The notes beneath the pieces were generated by a model. The model did not search any database. It saw only the letters and a program-made list of their open reading frames with translations, and had not been told where the DNA came from. Below, one piece after another: positions 10,931 through 21,010 of a DNA stretch of 64,000 bases. This DNA comes from Peronospora farinosa (Eukaryota; Oomycota; Peronosporomycetes; Peronosporales; Peronosporaceae), in the NCBI GenBank assembly GCA_947646735.1, contig CANTFK010000994.1:496001-560000 (forward strand), given 5' to 3'. The stretch's first letter is position 1. Each line of letters opens with the position of its first letter. The position numbers and the translations under genes were made by a program.

Positions 10931-12457
10931 ATGAAACTATTTCCAATGATCAACTCGGCGCTTGTCTTTGTATGTATCATCACTTTCATCGCACTCGCGG
11001 TCTCCGAAGAAGCAGATGTCTCGTCAGTCGTAGGCCAGGAGTCCGAAGTGACGCCGACACTGCAGCGATACCTTCAGGACAGCAATAGCTCAACCAAAGA
11101 CGCGCCTGCGGAAAAACCAACGCCACCGGTCACACCGAAGCCACCAGTCACACCAAAGCCACCAGTCCCACCAACGCCACCGGATACACCAACACCACCG
11201 GCCATACCAACGCCACCGGACGCACCAACGCCACCAAACGCACCAACGCCACCGGTTGCACCAACGCCACCGGATGCACCGACGCCACCGGAAGCACCAA
11301 CGCCACCGGACGCACCAGCCCCCTCGACGCCCACTCGACGTCCTGTAGACCCACCAACGCCTACGCCTCCCACTTCCACGCCTCCTGTATCACCTCCGAC
11401 CCCTCCGACGCCGACCCCTCCGACTCCGGTTTCCGTGTCGCCACCGTCTACACCGACGCCGGATGCTCCCGCACCGACTACAGACACCCCTAATACTCCT
11501 AGCACTCCGAATACTCCTGAGGGGACCGCCCCTACGCAAAATACGACGCCAGAGACACCCCAAGTGACGCCAGCTACACCGAAAGAGACTACAGAAACGC
11601 CTACATCACCGTCTTCACCGTCCACACCGTCCACACCGTCCACACCGTCTACACCGTCTACACCGTCTACACCGTCTACACCGTCTACACCGTCTATACC
11701 GACTTCACCTACGGACACGACACCTCCCCAGGCGACTTCGCCGTCTTCGCCGACGCCTACCGGTCCTGAAAGCGCTGCGTCGTCGAGCCCTGGCTCATCG
11801 TCGAGTGCAAAACCCATCTCGGACACGTCGTCAGCGTCCATGAGCACTGGCGCCGTGATCGGTATCGTGGTGGGCATCATCGCATTCGTGACCATCATTG
11901 CCGCGATCATTATGTGCATCATCCGCAGCAGACGCGATTTAGAAGACGACCCGTTGTCGCCATTTGAGCTTTCTGTGGACAAGGGCTTCAACCCGACGCC
12001 GGGTGGTTTCAATGCTCAGAATTCGCTCAATTCCCGTGCAATGGGTGGTCCAGCTGGCAATGGTATGACGTCAAACACGCGGACGCCCCCAGCCAATGCG
12101 ATGGGAGCAGGTGTGGCTTATTCGCATTTTTATGACAACACGCCCACGTCCCCCACTTCGATGAATAGACTGAAGAGAGACCCGGCGCAGACAGACTTTG
12201 GAAACAACGCCGCCACGAATGGCACGAATCTGTGGCTGAGCGCCATGGAGCCTAAGGACAATGAATCCTATTTGAGTGCGCAGGAGTCTCCGCGCTCCTC
12301 ACACAATAGTAGCCGCAACAGCTACGAGATGTCATCTACTCGGAACATTGACATGGATCAGAGCAGCATAATCAGCGGACATAGCAACAAGGAGAGCGAA
12401 GACTTTCCTGACCACAACGACGACAATGACTCTGCGCGTGGTTCATATGAGCTCTAA
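10931..12457 (+). CDS. Secreted/single-pass membrane protein with Pro/Ser/Thr-rich ectodomain (mucin- or wall-sensor-like)
   Basis: 508 codons from the ATG at 10931; an upstream in-frame extension has no ATG. A hydrophobic signal peptide covers about residues 1-24. The ectodomain has PTPPxxP-type repeats (11120-11420), a Ser/Thr/Pro spacer and eight perfect 9-bp units encoding S/T-P triplets (11618-11689). One membrane helix lies at about residues 307-331 ([20 protein letters not shown]), followed by a basic RSRR stop-transfer. A cytoplasmic tail of about 177 residues is rich in Ser and Asn. The layout resembles heavily O-glycosylated cell-wall mechanosensors or mucin-like proteins, but no named domain is visible, so function is inferred from architecture only. 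Single exon. Confidence 0.8.
   Translation: MKLFPMINSALVFVCIITFIALAVSEEADVSSVVGQESEVTPTLQRYLQDSNSSTKDAPAEKPTPPVTPKPPVTPKPPVPPTPPDTPTPPAIPTPPDAPTPPNAPTPPVAPTPPDAPTPPEAPTPPDAPAPSTPTRRPVDPPTPTPPTSTPPVSPPTPPTPTPPTPVSVSPPSTPTPDAPAPTTDTPNTPSTPNTPEGTAPTQNTTPETPQVTPATPKETTETPTSPSSPSTPSTPSTPSTPSTPSTPSTPSTPSIPTSPTDTTPPQATSPSSPTPTGPESAASSSPGSSSSAKPISDTSSASMSTGAVIGIVVGIIAFVTIIAAIIMCIIRSRRDLEDDPLSPFELSVDKGFNPTPGGFNAQNSLNSRAMGGPAGNGMTSNTRTPPANAMGAGVAYSHFYDNTPTSPTSMNRLKRDPAQTDFGNNAATNGTNLWLSAMEPKDNESYLSAQESPRSSHNSSRNSYEMSSTRNIDMDQSSIISGHSNKESEDFPDHNDDNDSARGSYEL
11618..11698 (+). repeat. 9-bp coding minisatellite (CCGTCYACA)n
   Basis: Three CCGTCCACA units, five CCGTCTACA units, then a decayed CCGTCTATA, all in frame in the ectodomain gene. 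Length variation between strains would change the stalk without shifting the frame. Confidence 0.85.
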
Positions 12458-12846
12458 GTCAGTACTTGACGAGATTAATCTATACAACAGCAAGTGGCGA
12501 ACACCCCTGGATCAAGACGACCGTAGACTTTTTTGTGCCGCAGGGCTGTAGATTTTTGAAAATAATTGGGATGCGTAAATGGCTTGCTAATATTTTTGGA
12601 ATGGGCTGTTGCTAATTATGTTATGGGAATGTGTCACTCAGCTCGCTGTAGCAGCCTAACGGGGACGTCGATTATAGAGCTTAGATCCAATGTATCAATA
12701 ACAAACGAAGGCAATTGATTGCAGCTTGTGGCAAGAGGGGCAACACTGTTGGATCACAAATGGATCCGACTTGTCTTGCTCGGATAGCGATTACAGAAAC
12801 TTTCTTTGATCTATGACTGAGTTAAGCATGTGCTGCAAAACGACCT

Positions 12847-13932
12847 CTAGTTTTCTCCGTCACCAGCATTGTCGCGCCGAACCTGTTCAATGAAGGCGTC
12901 AAAACCAGCACCACCCGCAAGGTGATCCACAAGATCAGTTGGCGCGCGATATTCGCTTAGCGGATGTGCACGGATGCCCTTTTTGGACTCGACCACTCGA
13001 AAGTCAATTTTGTGGTACTCGTCTTCGACATCGTGTGGCGTCGCTGGGTTTTCCGCCTGCAGCTCCAGTAAATCCTCCCAAGAAAAAAGCAACGTATCCG
13101 TGACACCACCAAACACGTTGATGTCCAAGAGGTAGACGCGTCGACGCTTGTCTACGTACACGTCAAAGCTGTAGTTTGGATCTGGAAACACAAACTGGTC
13201 ACCAGACATTCGGAAGTTCTTTTTATAAAACTCGTATAGCAACTCGCATAGTTCGTCCTGCTGGTCTGGAAGGAATTCGTAGAACTCGTCGCAATTGCGT
13301 TGCGACACAGCCATGAGACGATGACCGACAACGAAGCACCGGAATAGCATCGAGTCAAGAAAGTTGCACCATTTCTTGAGCACTAAATAGTCTGTATGGG
13401 GTACAGTCTTGTCCTGTGTATCACTGCATCCAGTATAAGGTTGCGTGAAGTCGTGTACGACAAAGTCTGAGGCTTGGAGAAGCAGAAAAACGTCTTCAAA
13501 GGTCGTGCACTTGAGCGTGCCAAGCATCCACGCAGCGTCGCGAGGTGCACTCCAGTTGGTCTTGAGAAAGAGTTCTCCATTAAAATCCTGTAGCACCTTT
13601 TCCACTTCTTTTTTCACTCTTAGAATGACATTTAATTGTTCATCTGTGAGTGCATTGACGCTGTCAGCATCTTCTGCATCTGCTTCGTCCTCATCTTCGA
13701 TCTGACAAACCACTGGAGCCGTCGGCAGCGTCACACCGTCAGCCATTAAGATATCGACAAAATCCAATGGCAAAGGTATCACTACACTCTTGATAGATAC
13801 ACGCTTTAGCTTCGGATACCACGCAGAAAACGCGCAATTGTCGATCTGCGCAGCAGAATACGGCGGAGAGCCATCGCCTATCGACGTCATGTAATGGGGT
13901 AAATCACATAAATCTAATGTATCAAACACCAT
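12847..13932 (-). CDS. CDC123: CDC123/D123 family protein, eIF2 assembly factor
   Basis: 361-residue single-exon protein starting at the ATG at 13932. Family landmarks are CAFSAWYPKLKRVSIKSVV near residue 33 and PLPLDFVDILMADGVTLP. An acidic linker EDEDEADAEDAD follows, then LKTNWSAPRDAAWM, LVLKKWCNFLDSMLFRCFVV, and FDVYVDKRRRVYLLDINVF near residue 275. Length and motif order fit the D123 family. Cdc123 is an ATP-grasp-fold chaperone that binds eIF2gamma and helps assemble the eIF2 complex, so it is needed for translation initiation. It diverges from SEC22 with only 83 bp between start codons. It looks intact. Confidence 0.93.
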   Translation of the reverse strand: MVFDTLDLCDLPHYMTSIGDGSPPYSAAQIDNCAFSAWYPKLKRVSIKSVVIPLPLDFVDILMADGVTLPTAPVVCQIEDEDEADAEDADSVNALTDEQLNVILRVKKEVEKVLQDFNGELFLKTNWSAPRDAAWMLGTLKCTTFEDVFLLLQASDFVVHDFTQPYTGCSDTQDKTVPHTDYLVLKKWCNFLDSMLFRCFVVGHRLMAVSQRNCDEFYEFLPDQQDELCELLYEFYKKNFRMSGDQFVFPDPNYSFDVYVDKRRRVYLLDINVFGGVTDTLLFSWEDLLELQAENPATPHDVEDEYHKIDFRVVESKKGIRAHPLSEYRAPTDLVDHLAGGAGFDAFIEQVRRDNAGDGEN

Positions 13933-14015
13933 TTCGATTCTGACTAGGTATGTAATTTTTCATAGTGACAAAACCGTTCGCTTATAAAAACGACTTGGAA
14001 GCTTTAATTGCTACG
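13933..14015. promoter_or_regulatory. 83-bp bidirectional promoter between CDC123 and SEC22
   Basis: The whole spacer between two divergent ATGs. It contains a TATAAAAA-like stretch at 13983-13990, about 26 bp before the SEC22 ATG. Both core promoters and both 5' UTRs must fit here or inside the neighbouring transcripts. Confidence 0.6.
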
Positions 14016-15107
14016 ATGCCGATCATCACGTTCGTTGCACGCGTCTCCGATGGCATGCTACTGGTATGTATCATGTTTATTTGTACACCATACACTTTAT
14101 CTTGATATCACAGTTACTTTTGCACTCCAGTACCTCTTCACTGTTCACATATTTCAGATTTTTAGAATATCTTCATTCTTACTTGATTGCTGGAAATTTG
14201 CTGTAGGTTGCATCTATGGAGTCGATTGGAGACGGGAATCTGGACATGTATAAGCAACAGGCAAAGCAGATTATGAAGAAACTAGACCAACGCTCGCCTA
14301 CCAAATGCAGCATCGAGTCGGGCGCCTACACGTTCCAGTACGTCTTTAGCTGCCTAGAATAGCCTCTCCTTTTTAGGGCAAAGAGGCCTTTTAATCCCTA
14401 TTTTTGTACTGATTAAAGCACATGTTGCTATGATGTTTGTATTGATTATGCAGCTATTTAATGCAGGAGGGGGTGTGCTACTTGACGCTGGCAGACCGAG
14501 GATTTCCGAAACGTTTAGCCTTTTTATATTTAGAAGAGGTGCATACGGGCTTTATAGAGGAGTTGGAACGTGACAGTGGTAGCAATTGGCGTGATGTGAT
14601 CACGACTGTTGCGAGGCCCTATGCGTTCATCAAGTTTGGTGAGTAGAGATAGCTACTACCTTTGAATTAGTGAAGTCTCTGATGAATTTTTGCTGCCATT
14701 TTTCTATTGAAACAGACAAGTTTATTCAGAAGAAGCGGAAGGAGTACGCCGATCCCAACTCGTCGCAGAATATGCACCGCCTTAATGACGATCTAGCTGA
14801 TATTCACAATATCATGCGCAAAAACATTCAGGAGGTTTTAAACCGCGGCGAACGCGTTGAAAGTAAGTTACTGGTGTTACTATTTGCTGAATTGTCTGGA
14901 CTTTTGCTTATGGTGCACAATATCGCATTGCTATTACTGTGCTTTTGCTTAGACGTATCGCGTATCTCCTCGAATCTGGCGGACAGGTCAAAAGACCTCA
15001 AGTGGGGCGCCAAAAAGCTGCGCATGCAGGCCATCTATCGCCAGTACGGCCCCATTGTTGCGGTCGTGCTCTTCGTGCTGCTCGTTATTTACGTCAAGTT
15101 CTTTTAG
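14016..15107 (+). CDS. SEC22: SEC22 R-SNARE (five exons)
   Basis: I read five exons: 14016-14063, 14207-14337, 14454-14638, 14716-14862 and 14953-15107. All introns are GT-AG, and the spliced frame is 221 residues. The N-terminal longin domain is seen in MPIITFVARVSDGMLL and FHYLMQEGVCYLTLADRGFP. The SNARE motif follows with its zero-layer Arg in EVLNRGERVE. A C-terminal anchor (IVAVVLFVLLVIYVKFF) ends the protein. Sec22 is the R-SNARE for fusion between ER and Golgi membranes. Length and exon-joined motifs match the family closely. Single-frame ORFs in this region are partial views of this spliced gene. Confidence 0.93.
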
Positions 15108-15822
15108 ATAAGGCGGCTGGTTTTCAGGATGAGACTTTAGCACATGTAAGTATGCGACGAATTACAAAACCAGACAATAGCAAATGGATCAAGCAAAGTC
15201 TGCTACTGGTCCAAGCAAGTCCTTGCACGCTATAATCGACTAGCGTTACGATGTCCTGCTGTCATCTGTGACATTTTTCATATGTTATCTCGTCAACGTT
15301 ACGAATGATAAGTCGGAACGTGACCTACTCATTGTGGTACTCAATTCAGGTCTGCACACAAATTAAAATCGTAACGTATCGTTGGTTTACGTGAGACAAA
15401 CTTGAGAGATATGTTTGAAACCGAAAAGATCAAGACTACGATTTGTTTTACTGTTTTGTGCTTGCCGGCCTGCGGTGGCACACATGTGGGATCTAGCACA
15501 TTATATGTTATTGTAAAGCTTAGTGCTGCCCATTTCATACGAATTCTTAATGGTGCGTGGTTGAAACTGCATTTGTCAGCAATGTATTTCGCGCAGCCAC
15601 CTGCACAGATAGCCATTCAATACCCCTCGCTATTACAACACCAATAGACGCGTACTTTAGAAGGCTTCTTTAGATACCGCTTTAAACTGGGTTAGCCCAT
15701 TACATGGCATTGGCATATAAATTATATGCCAGTAAAAAATATTACTTTTGCTAATAATATTCGCAATATTATCTTCAAGATGATATTGTCCTTGCATCTC
15801 CTTGTAGTTAGAAAGCCCTCTA
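15108..15822. other. Intergenic, nothing recognised
   Basis: Downstream of SEC22. AT-leaning sequence with no supported gene or repeat; the short frames on either strand have no domain signature. Confidence 0.5.
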
Positions 15823-16429
15823 TGTTGGGGAGCCACACAGCTCTTTAGCCAGAGAAAAAAAATCGGCAGAAATTCTCTTATTTCTTGTGAAATAAATACA
15901 TTAAACGGCTTAAAGCCACTTCTTGTAAGGAACTAATTGAATGACAAAGAAGTCACCCTGTTCTAAGGAACTACAAGAGAACTTTTAGTCTACAAGCAAT
16001 AAGCTTAAGGTCCAGAGAACCAACTCAAAGAGTGCAAGAACAAGCTAGATGCTCAAAGGTTCAGAGAACCAACACACGAAGTGCACAAGAGAACAAGTCA
16101 AAGAGACTTGCGATCTTAAACTCAAAATGAGAGCTGTTTTATCTATCATTAAGATTGTGTGACTAATCCTACTCTAAGTACAATACGCTAGATTAATTAC
16201 TATAACAGTAATTATAAGATGCAGACTTTGTTATTGGGCGATGTGTCGTCTAAACATCTGTGCATGGTGTACTTAGTACAGCATTATCGATTATCGAATC
16301 CTAATCGATAGGATACGGTATTCGGTAATACCTCTCTGAAGAGAAGTATCAAGAATACATTATATGCAATATAGAAACTTCAACCTAAAGCTTTCAGAAT
16401 GAAGCCAACCATCGTGTAACCCCGTAACA
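15823..16429 (-). repeat. Degenerate solo LTR of the E3/E4 superfamily
   Basis: Collinear with the E3 LTR on the same strand, from a decayed start (TGTTGGGGAGCCACACAGCTC) to GTAACCCCGTAACA. No internal gag-pol remains beside it and no target duplication is evident. It shares subfamily variants with the solo LTR at 28550-29186, in the opposite orientation. Confidence 0.8.
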
Positions 16430-17045
16430 GATTTTATTATTATTAAACATTAATACAATTTAAAACATTCGGTTGACTCAGGATAATAAAAATGAGTATG
16501 ATACAATACATATGGGTCAAATCACTTATTGTAACTGAATTAATTTAACCTATTCACAATGCTTCGTTTGTGAAAATACAGCACTAAGCCCATGTTATGG
16601 GAACATATCTACAGCATTTGCCTCAATGTGTACCTGTCGTTTTGAAGGACAATGTGTACCCGTCGTTGCATTGGACATTGTTAATAAAGTCTACTATTTT
16701 ATATTCATACTCTTACTTTTACTTTACAGTATCATATCTCAGGTGCATTAATTTGTATGATACAAGACATATGGGTCATTTTACTTCATGTAACTAACCC
16801 TATTTCAACTTGATGACAACACTTGCTTGTGCCACCACTTTAGTGTATTTGTTTGAGCACTAAACCAATGTGTTAAAAATTAAACTTAAAGCATGTGTTT
16901 CATCTAATACGTAGAAAAAGCTGTATTTATAATGATGGGTATGAAGGCTGATGTCTACCAATCCTTTCACTAACTAATTATATAGAATTAAGCTCGATAT
17001 ACGGAAACCTAAAATATATTAAAAGATATCTACTCATGTTATTGT
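16430..17045. other. AT-rich repeat-like sequence, no gene
   Basis: Contains repeated short motifs (CATATGGGTCA and ACATATGGGTCATTT at about 16510 and 16768; TGTACCTGTCG and TGTACCCGTCG near 16630-16660). These suggest duplicated fragments. No coding frame is supported. Confidence 0.4.
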
Positions 17046-17250
17046 GTGGTGGAGTGGATTCTCAAACGACGTGAGAGAACCACAAACACACACAGCGCCG
17101 GACTGCCGACTTACGGAGGGGGTACCCCGATACCTTGTCGCGTCAAAATTAAGTCTTACCTTGTGTACCCGTCGGCTTGGCTGGTCTTGCTCCTCGTTGG
17201 ACGCAGAAGACTTATAGACTTGGTCTTGTATGGAGGGACTTGGAGGCCAC
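17046..17250. repeat. Dispersed repeat fragment, shared with about 27950-28070
   Basis: The stretch around GGAGGGGGTACC and CTTACCTTGTGTACCCGTCGGC recurs at about 27966-28035 as GGAGGGGGTACC and TTTACCTTGTGTGCCCGTCGAC. It is a dispersed repeat of unknown class, possibly LTR-derived. Confidence 0.5.
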
Positions 17251-17609
17251 GAGTGAATTTGCTTCACTCGGGCCCAGGGATTCTTGGGCTCAATCGACTG
17301 GGTCGAGAGCAGTGCACCTGGTACTATGTACCCCTTCGGAGTCTAACGGTTTCTTGGTCTTTCGACCCCTTTTCTTGTTCCCCGTAGGGAACCGCTTCCT
17401 ATAGCGGGTCTTGAATGGGTACGAACCCACAGGCCAAAATACTTACTGGGGTTCGTTCGAGCTTGAATCTTACCACACGTCTGTCTTTAACGGGGGGGGG
17501 GCCAAAATAAATCCCTTCCCCGGAACATGTGAATAGATTGAAACAAGCTCGCAATTGAGTCTTGACACCTCAGGCCAACTATCCTGAGGTTCAACTTGCG
17601 TAGCTTGAG

Positions 17610-17672
17610 CCGTCACCTCACCTGACGTCGGTGAGCCAAAAGGTATCCCGCCCGGAATAGGTGAGGTGACGG
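17610..17672. repeat. Perfect 14-bp inverted repeat
   Basis: CCGTCACCTCACCT at 17610-17623 and its exact complement AGGTGAGGTGACGG at 17659-17672, separated by 35 bp. A second small hairpin (CCTCAGG...CCTGAGG) lies just upstream near 17568, and a run of ten G at 17492-17501. Confidence 0.75.
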
Positions 17673-17879
17673 AGAAGCTTGAAGGAAGCGCTTGGAGCTG
17701 CCACATGTAATGCAAATTCGAGTGTATTTATTTACCTTATACCTTGTATGCTTTTCTTGCCTAACCCTAACCCTTTGATCTGGATAGTGCCACGTGTCGA
17801 CTCTTGGAGGAAGAACTGGCTCCTTGGTACCTATACTTTCTGTAATCTTTGATATTCCGTGTACCGTTTCTGCACCCTC

Positions 17880-18480
17880 GGGCATTGGGCCCCGGTACCC
17901 CGATACTCCAGTACCCCGGTACCCTGCACCCTGTATCCTGGTCCCTGATACCCTGGGCTCTTGTGCCCTGTGCTCTTGGACCTTGGGGCCTGTACCGACT
18001 CTGCACGTTGAAATACCTTGTACCTTCTTTGACCTTAGGACCTTGGACCACCTCGGGGCACTGGCCCTTTCGGGTTCTGATGTGCGCACGGTAGGGTAAC
18101 CTTGTACCTTTGACCATGGACGTTCGATACCCCTGTCCCCGGTAACTGGTACCCCTGTCCCCGGAGGCTGGTACCCCTGTACCCGGTCGCTGGTACCCCT
18201 GTACCTAAGGCCCTGTCCATGGTGACTGATACTCTTGTCCTTAGTTACTAGGAACCCTGTCCACGGTAACTGGTATTCCTGTCCCCGGTAACTGGTATTC
18301 CTGTCCCCGGTAACTGGTATCCCTGTCCCTGGTGACTAGTACCCTGGTTCCTGGTGACTGGAAACCCTGTCCCTGGTGACCCTCGATTGAACCTTGGGAC
18401 CTTGCGAGGCCTGGGTCCATGTACCCTGGGGCCCCTGTACCCTGGTACCCTGGGGCCTTGGTACCCTGAGCCCCGATTCT
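17880..18480. repeat. GC-rich minisatellite, 22-bp unit
   Basis: About ten head-to-tail, imperfect copies of a 22-bp unit of type CCCTGTCCCCGGTAACTGGTAT occupy roughly 18124-18382. On both sides (17885-18000 and 18400-18480) are looser arrays of GGTACCCTGG and GGGGCCCCTG motifs. Long frames open on both strands here are produced by the repeat and are not genes. Confidence 0.8.
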
Positions 18481-18983
18481 CCTGGCACTTCACCACAATT
18501 GTATGTATGTTAACGCGTTACGCTAGCCGTATTGCCACCAAAGTGGCTCAATTTCCACACGCGTCGGGTTATTTCTCTTCTATACGTTTCTCTCTACTCT
18601 CTCCAGGATCCATTAGGCGGCGTGCGCTATATGCGCCGCGCTGAAGGACGTCCAGGCTGCACGATCCTTTGCACACCGGCAAAGGAGGTGCAGGTCTGGG
18701 GCCAGTCGACGGCGGTTTCCAGTGGTAGGTTTCTTGCTTGGAACCCTTGGATGTCTATCTTGTCAACAGGTCCTATCCAGGGAGGGCCTTTTGTTTCTTG
18801 CACCGTGGAACAGAGGATTATGCGAGCCTACCTAAGCGGAGATGCCGGGACTTCGGGACTTCGGGCGTGGCGGCGTACATCGTGGCGGCTTGACTGGCGG
18901 CTGTGGGTAAGAGCGGCAAGAGAGAGGTGTGTAGATGGAGAGATGCCCGTACTAAGCTGACGGATACCGTAAAGCATCTGTCC
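18481..18983. other. Unclassified stretch with one 142-codon open frame
   Basis: Open frame 18532-18960 on the plus strand begins with ATG but has no recognisable domain. It is Trp/Arg-rich at the end and sits between a minisatellite and a retrotransposon. I treat it as probably non-genic repeat-derived sequence. Confidence 0.3.
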
Positions 18984-19017
18984 AAGGCCTGTCTAGCATT
19001 AAGCTAGCTCAGGCCTT
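18984..19017. repeat. Stem-loop with nested arms
   Basis: AAGGCCTG (18984-18991) pairs with CAGGCCTT (19010-19017), and inside it CTAGC pairs with GCTAG around ATTAA. Its proximity to E2 is noted; its role is unknown. Confidence 0.6.
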
Positions 19018-19095
19018 CCGAAAGGGCGTTACCCCAACCGACCAGGATCTCATGTTATTATCGATGTAAAATGCAAATTCAGCCAATGCAAATAT

Positions 19096-19713
19096 TGTAA
19101 CAGGGCATCTAGTTACACGTAAACATTAAGTAATATACCTAATGTAAAGGTCTAAAAGTATCCATGATTACTTTTGACCTGCGATACACAAACGTGATCC
19201 ACCTCATCAATGTGATATCCATTGATGGATTCACATAAGAAGGGATGACGCTAGTTGAAGCTAGGCATCGCGCCGTCTCAGAAGGACGTCATTAGCAATC
19301 TTAAATCTAGATTTAAACTCACACGTCAGGATACGCTTCTAAAGAGCGCGCATCCGATCTATACATGTATATATATAGCCAATAAGGAGATAGGTGTATA
19401 TTTAATTATAATTCATTGAATATAGCTCAGTCATGAATTTGCCAAAACGAAAGCACCGCGCACGAGAAGCTGAAAAGCTTCTGCATGACGTCGGTACCCT
19501 GGGCCCTGTATCCTGGGGCCTAATGACTTCTTGTTTAAAGTACGCTGCACTCTCGCTTAAGCGAGAGGCAACTGGTGGTAAGACTGCTTAAGTAGTCGAA
19601 CAACCGCATCACCACCCTCGCACGCGAAGATAAGACGGTCTAACCGCTTCCTCGCCTGTGCATAAGATGTGTGCTAGTAGCACGAGGCAACTTCGTAGAA
19701 GTGCCCGTCTACA
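19096..19713 (+). repeat. E2 5' LTR
   Basis: 618 bp. Compared with the 3' LTR it has an extra block of about 29 bp near 19493-19521, made of ACCCTGGGCCCTGTATCC-type motifs. These match the minisatellite about 1 kb upstream. It lacks an 11-bp segment present in the 3' LTR. Confidence 0.88.
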
Positions 19714-19715
19714 CT

Positions 19716-19724
19716 TGGTAGCAC
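19716..19724 (+). promoter_or_regulatory. E2 primer-binding site
   Basis: TGGTAGCAC two bases after the 5' LTR, the same primer match as in the other elements. Confidence 0.7.
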
Positions 19725-19772
19725 TTGTAGTCCTTCGCACGACCCGTCTCTCTGAGCGTTCGTGTGGTTAAG

Positions 19773-21010
19773 ATGGTCCTCAATATGGACTGGAGTGACT
19801 TCCCTCACCTCTCCCAACATCATAGGGAGTTGACAGAGCATATGGAGCAGGTACTTGGTGAACAAGCCCTGGTCAACCTCTTGCATTGTCCTCCTGAGCA
19901 ACATGTTGCTCAGTTGGAGCAATTTGAGGCGTTTGTGCTCGGACAGCGTAGAAACGCGTCCGAGGTAAACAGCCAAGCCACAGATGAGTCCATCAATAAG
20001 ACTCAGGATGAACTTAGGCTTGAGCATGCACGTAGTGAGGCGCTCAACAGAACTGTTAAGACGCTCTCTGCCCGGCCTACTCAACCGAGGCTCATTCGGA
20101 TGGAACCTCCGAAGTTCGATGGAACTACCCCTCACACGATTGTTCACTGGCTATTAGCAGTGGAGCAAGGTGGAGTGGCGCAGCTCATCGAAGACGACAC
20201 CAGAATGGCGTTGTTTGCCATGTCCAGCTTGTGTGGCATAGCGTCAGAAAGGGCATACTCTGCGCTGATGGCAAATGCTGATGCATTTCCATCATGGGCG
20301 ATCTTTAAAGCAAATATTCGCGCCATGTATCAGCCCCCTAACAACGAAGTGTTACTTATGGCGCGCTTCTTTGGAGAACAACAGGCGAAGCGCTCTCTCC
20401 AAGAATTTGTGCAGGAGATGCGTTCGCTGTCGGCGTCCATTAATGTGAGTCCGATACCGAAACGTACCAAGGTGGCCACGTTCATGATTGGACTTAGGCA
20501 CGTCAGGCCCTTTTTAGAAAGGTGCCAGCGACGATGGAAGAGGCAATTGACATTGCCTTAGTTGAGGAGCAAAACTATAACAGCGTCTCGTCGACAGCCT
20601 ATTACAGGCCGTCGGCCAAGAAGTCGGATACCACTCCAATAGAGTTAGACAATGCAGATGTGATCTGCAACAAATGCGGCAAGCGAGGCCATATGATGGC
20701 TCGCTGCTATGCCAAAGTAGCTGCTGGTGCTAAGACAGACAGCAAGAAGTCTCACAGGTGTAAAAAAACCAGCGTGCACGACGCACGGGTTCAGCACCTG
20801 TCCAAGATGGGTCGGGAAATGCGAAAGCGCAGTAGGGTCGGGAAATGCAGGAGCGCAATAGGGACGGGATGCCCTACTGTCGCGGACTCTGAAGCTACCT
20901 TTAAGTCCAGAGTGATCGAACAAATGGGTAGCATAGTCTCTGAGGTCCAAAAGGTCGTACCTCAACCCTTTTGGTCTATAGCGCTTAAGTACGAGGCTAT
21001 GACCAAGTGA
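19773..21010 (+). pseudogene. E2 gag
   Basis: Gag read from the ATG at 19773. The capsid core contains FAMSSLCGIASERAYSALM, FKANIRAMYQPPNNEVLL and RSLQEFVQEMRSLSASI. A frameshift near 20515 moves the reading to another frame, which carries a complete CCHC zinc knuckle, CNKCGKRGHMMARC, followed by a basic tail. In contrast to E1, all four zinc ligands are present. Confidence 0.85.

Noticed and set aside
11060..11090. QRYLQ near residue 47 of the membrane protein as a possible RXLR variant
   Set aside because: No EER, and the protein has a membrane helix and long tail, unlike effectors.
11074..12012. 312-codon open frame antisense to the membrane-protein gene, Gly/Val-rich
   Set aside because: It is the complement of the Pro/Thr repeat codons, which contain no stops in that frame. 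The sense strand has a signal peptide and a membrane helix.
17761..17776. CTAACCCTAACCC as interstitial telomere sequence
   Set aside because: Only two units and not the TTTAGGG form I would expect for oomycete telomeres; too short to support.
17613..18496. Several long frames on both strands (17.6-18.5 kb)
   Set aside because: Open in multiple frames on both strands because of the short-unit repeats.
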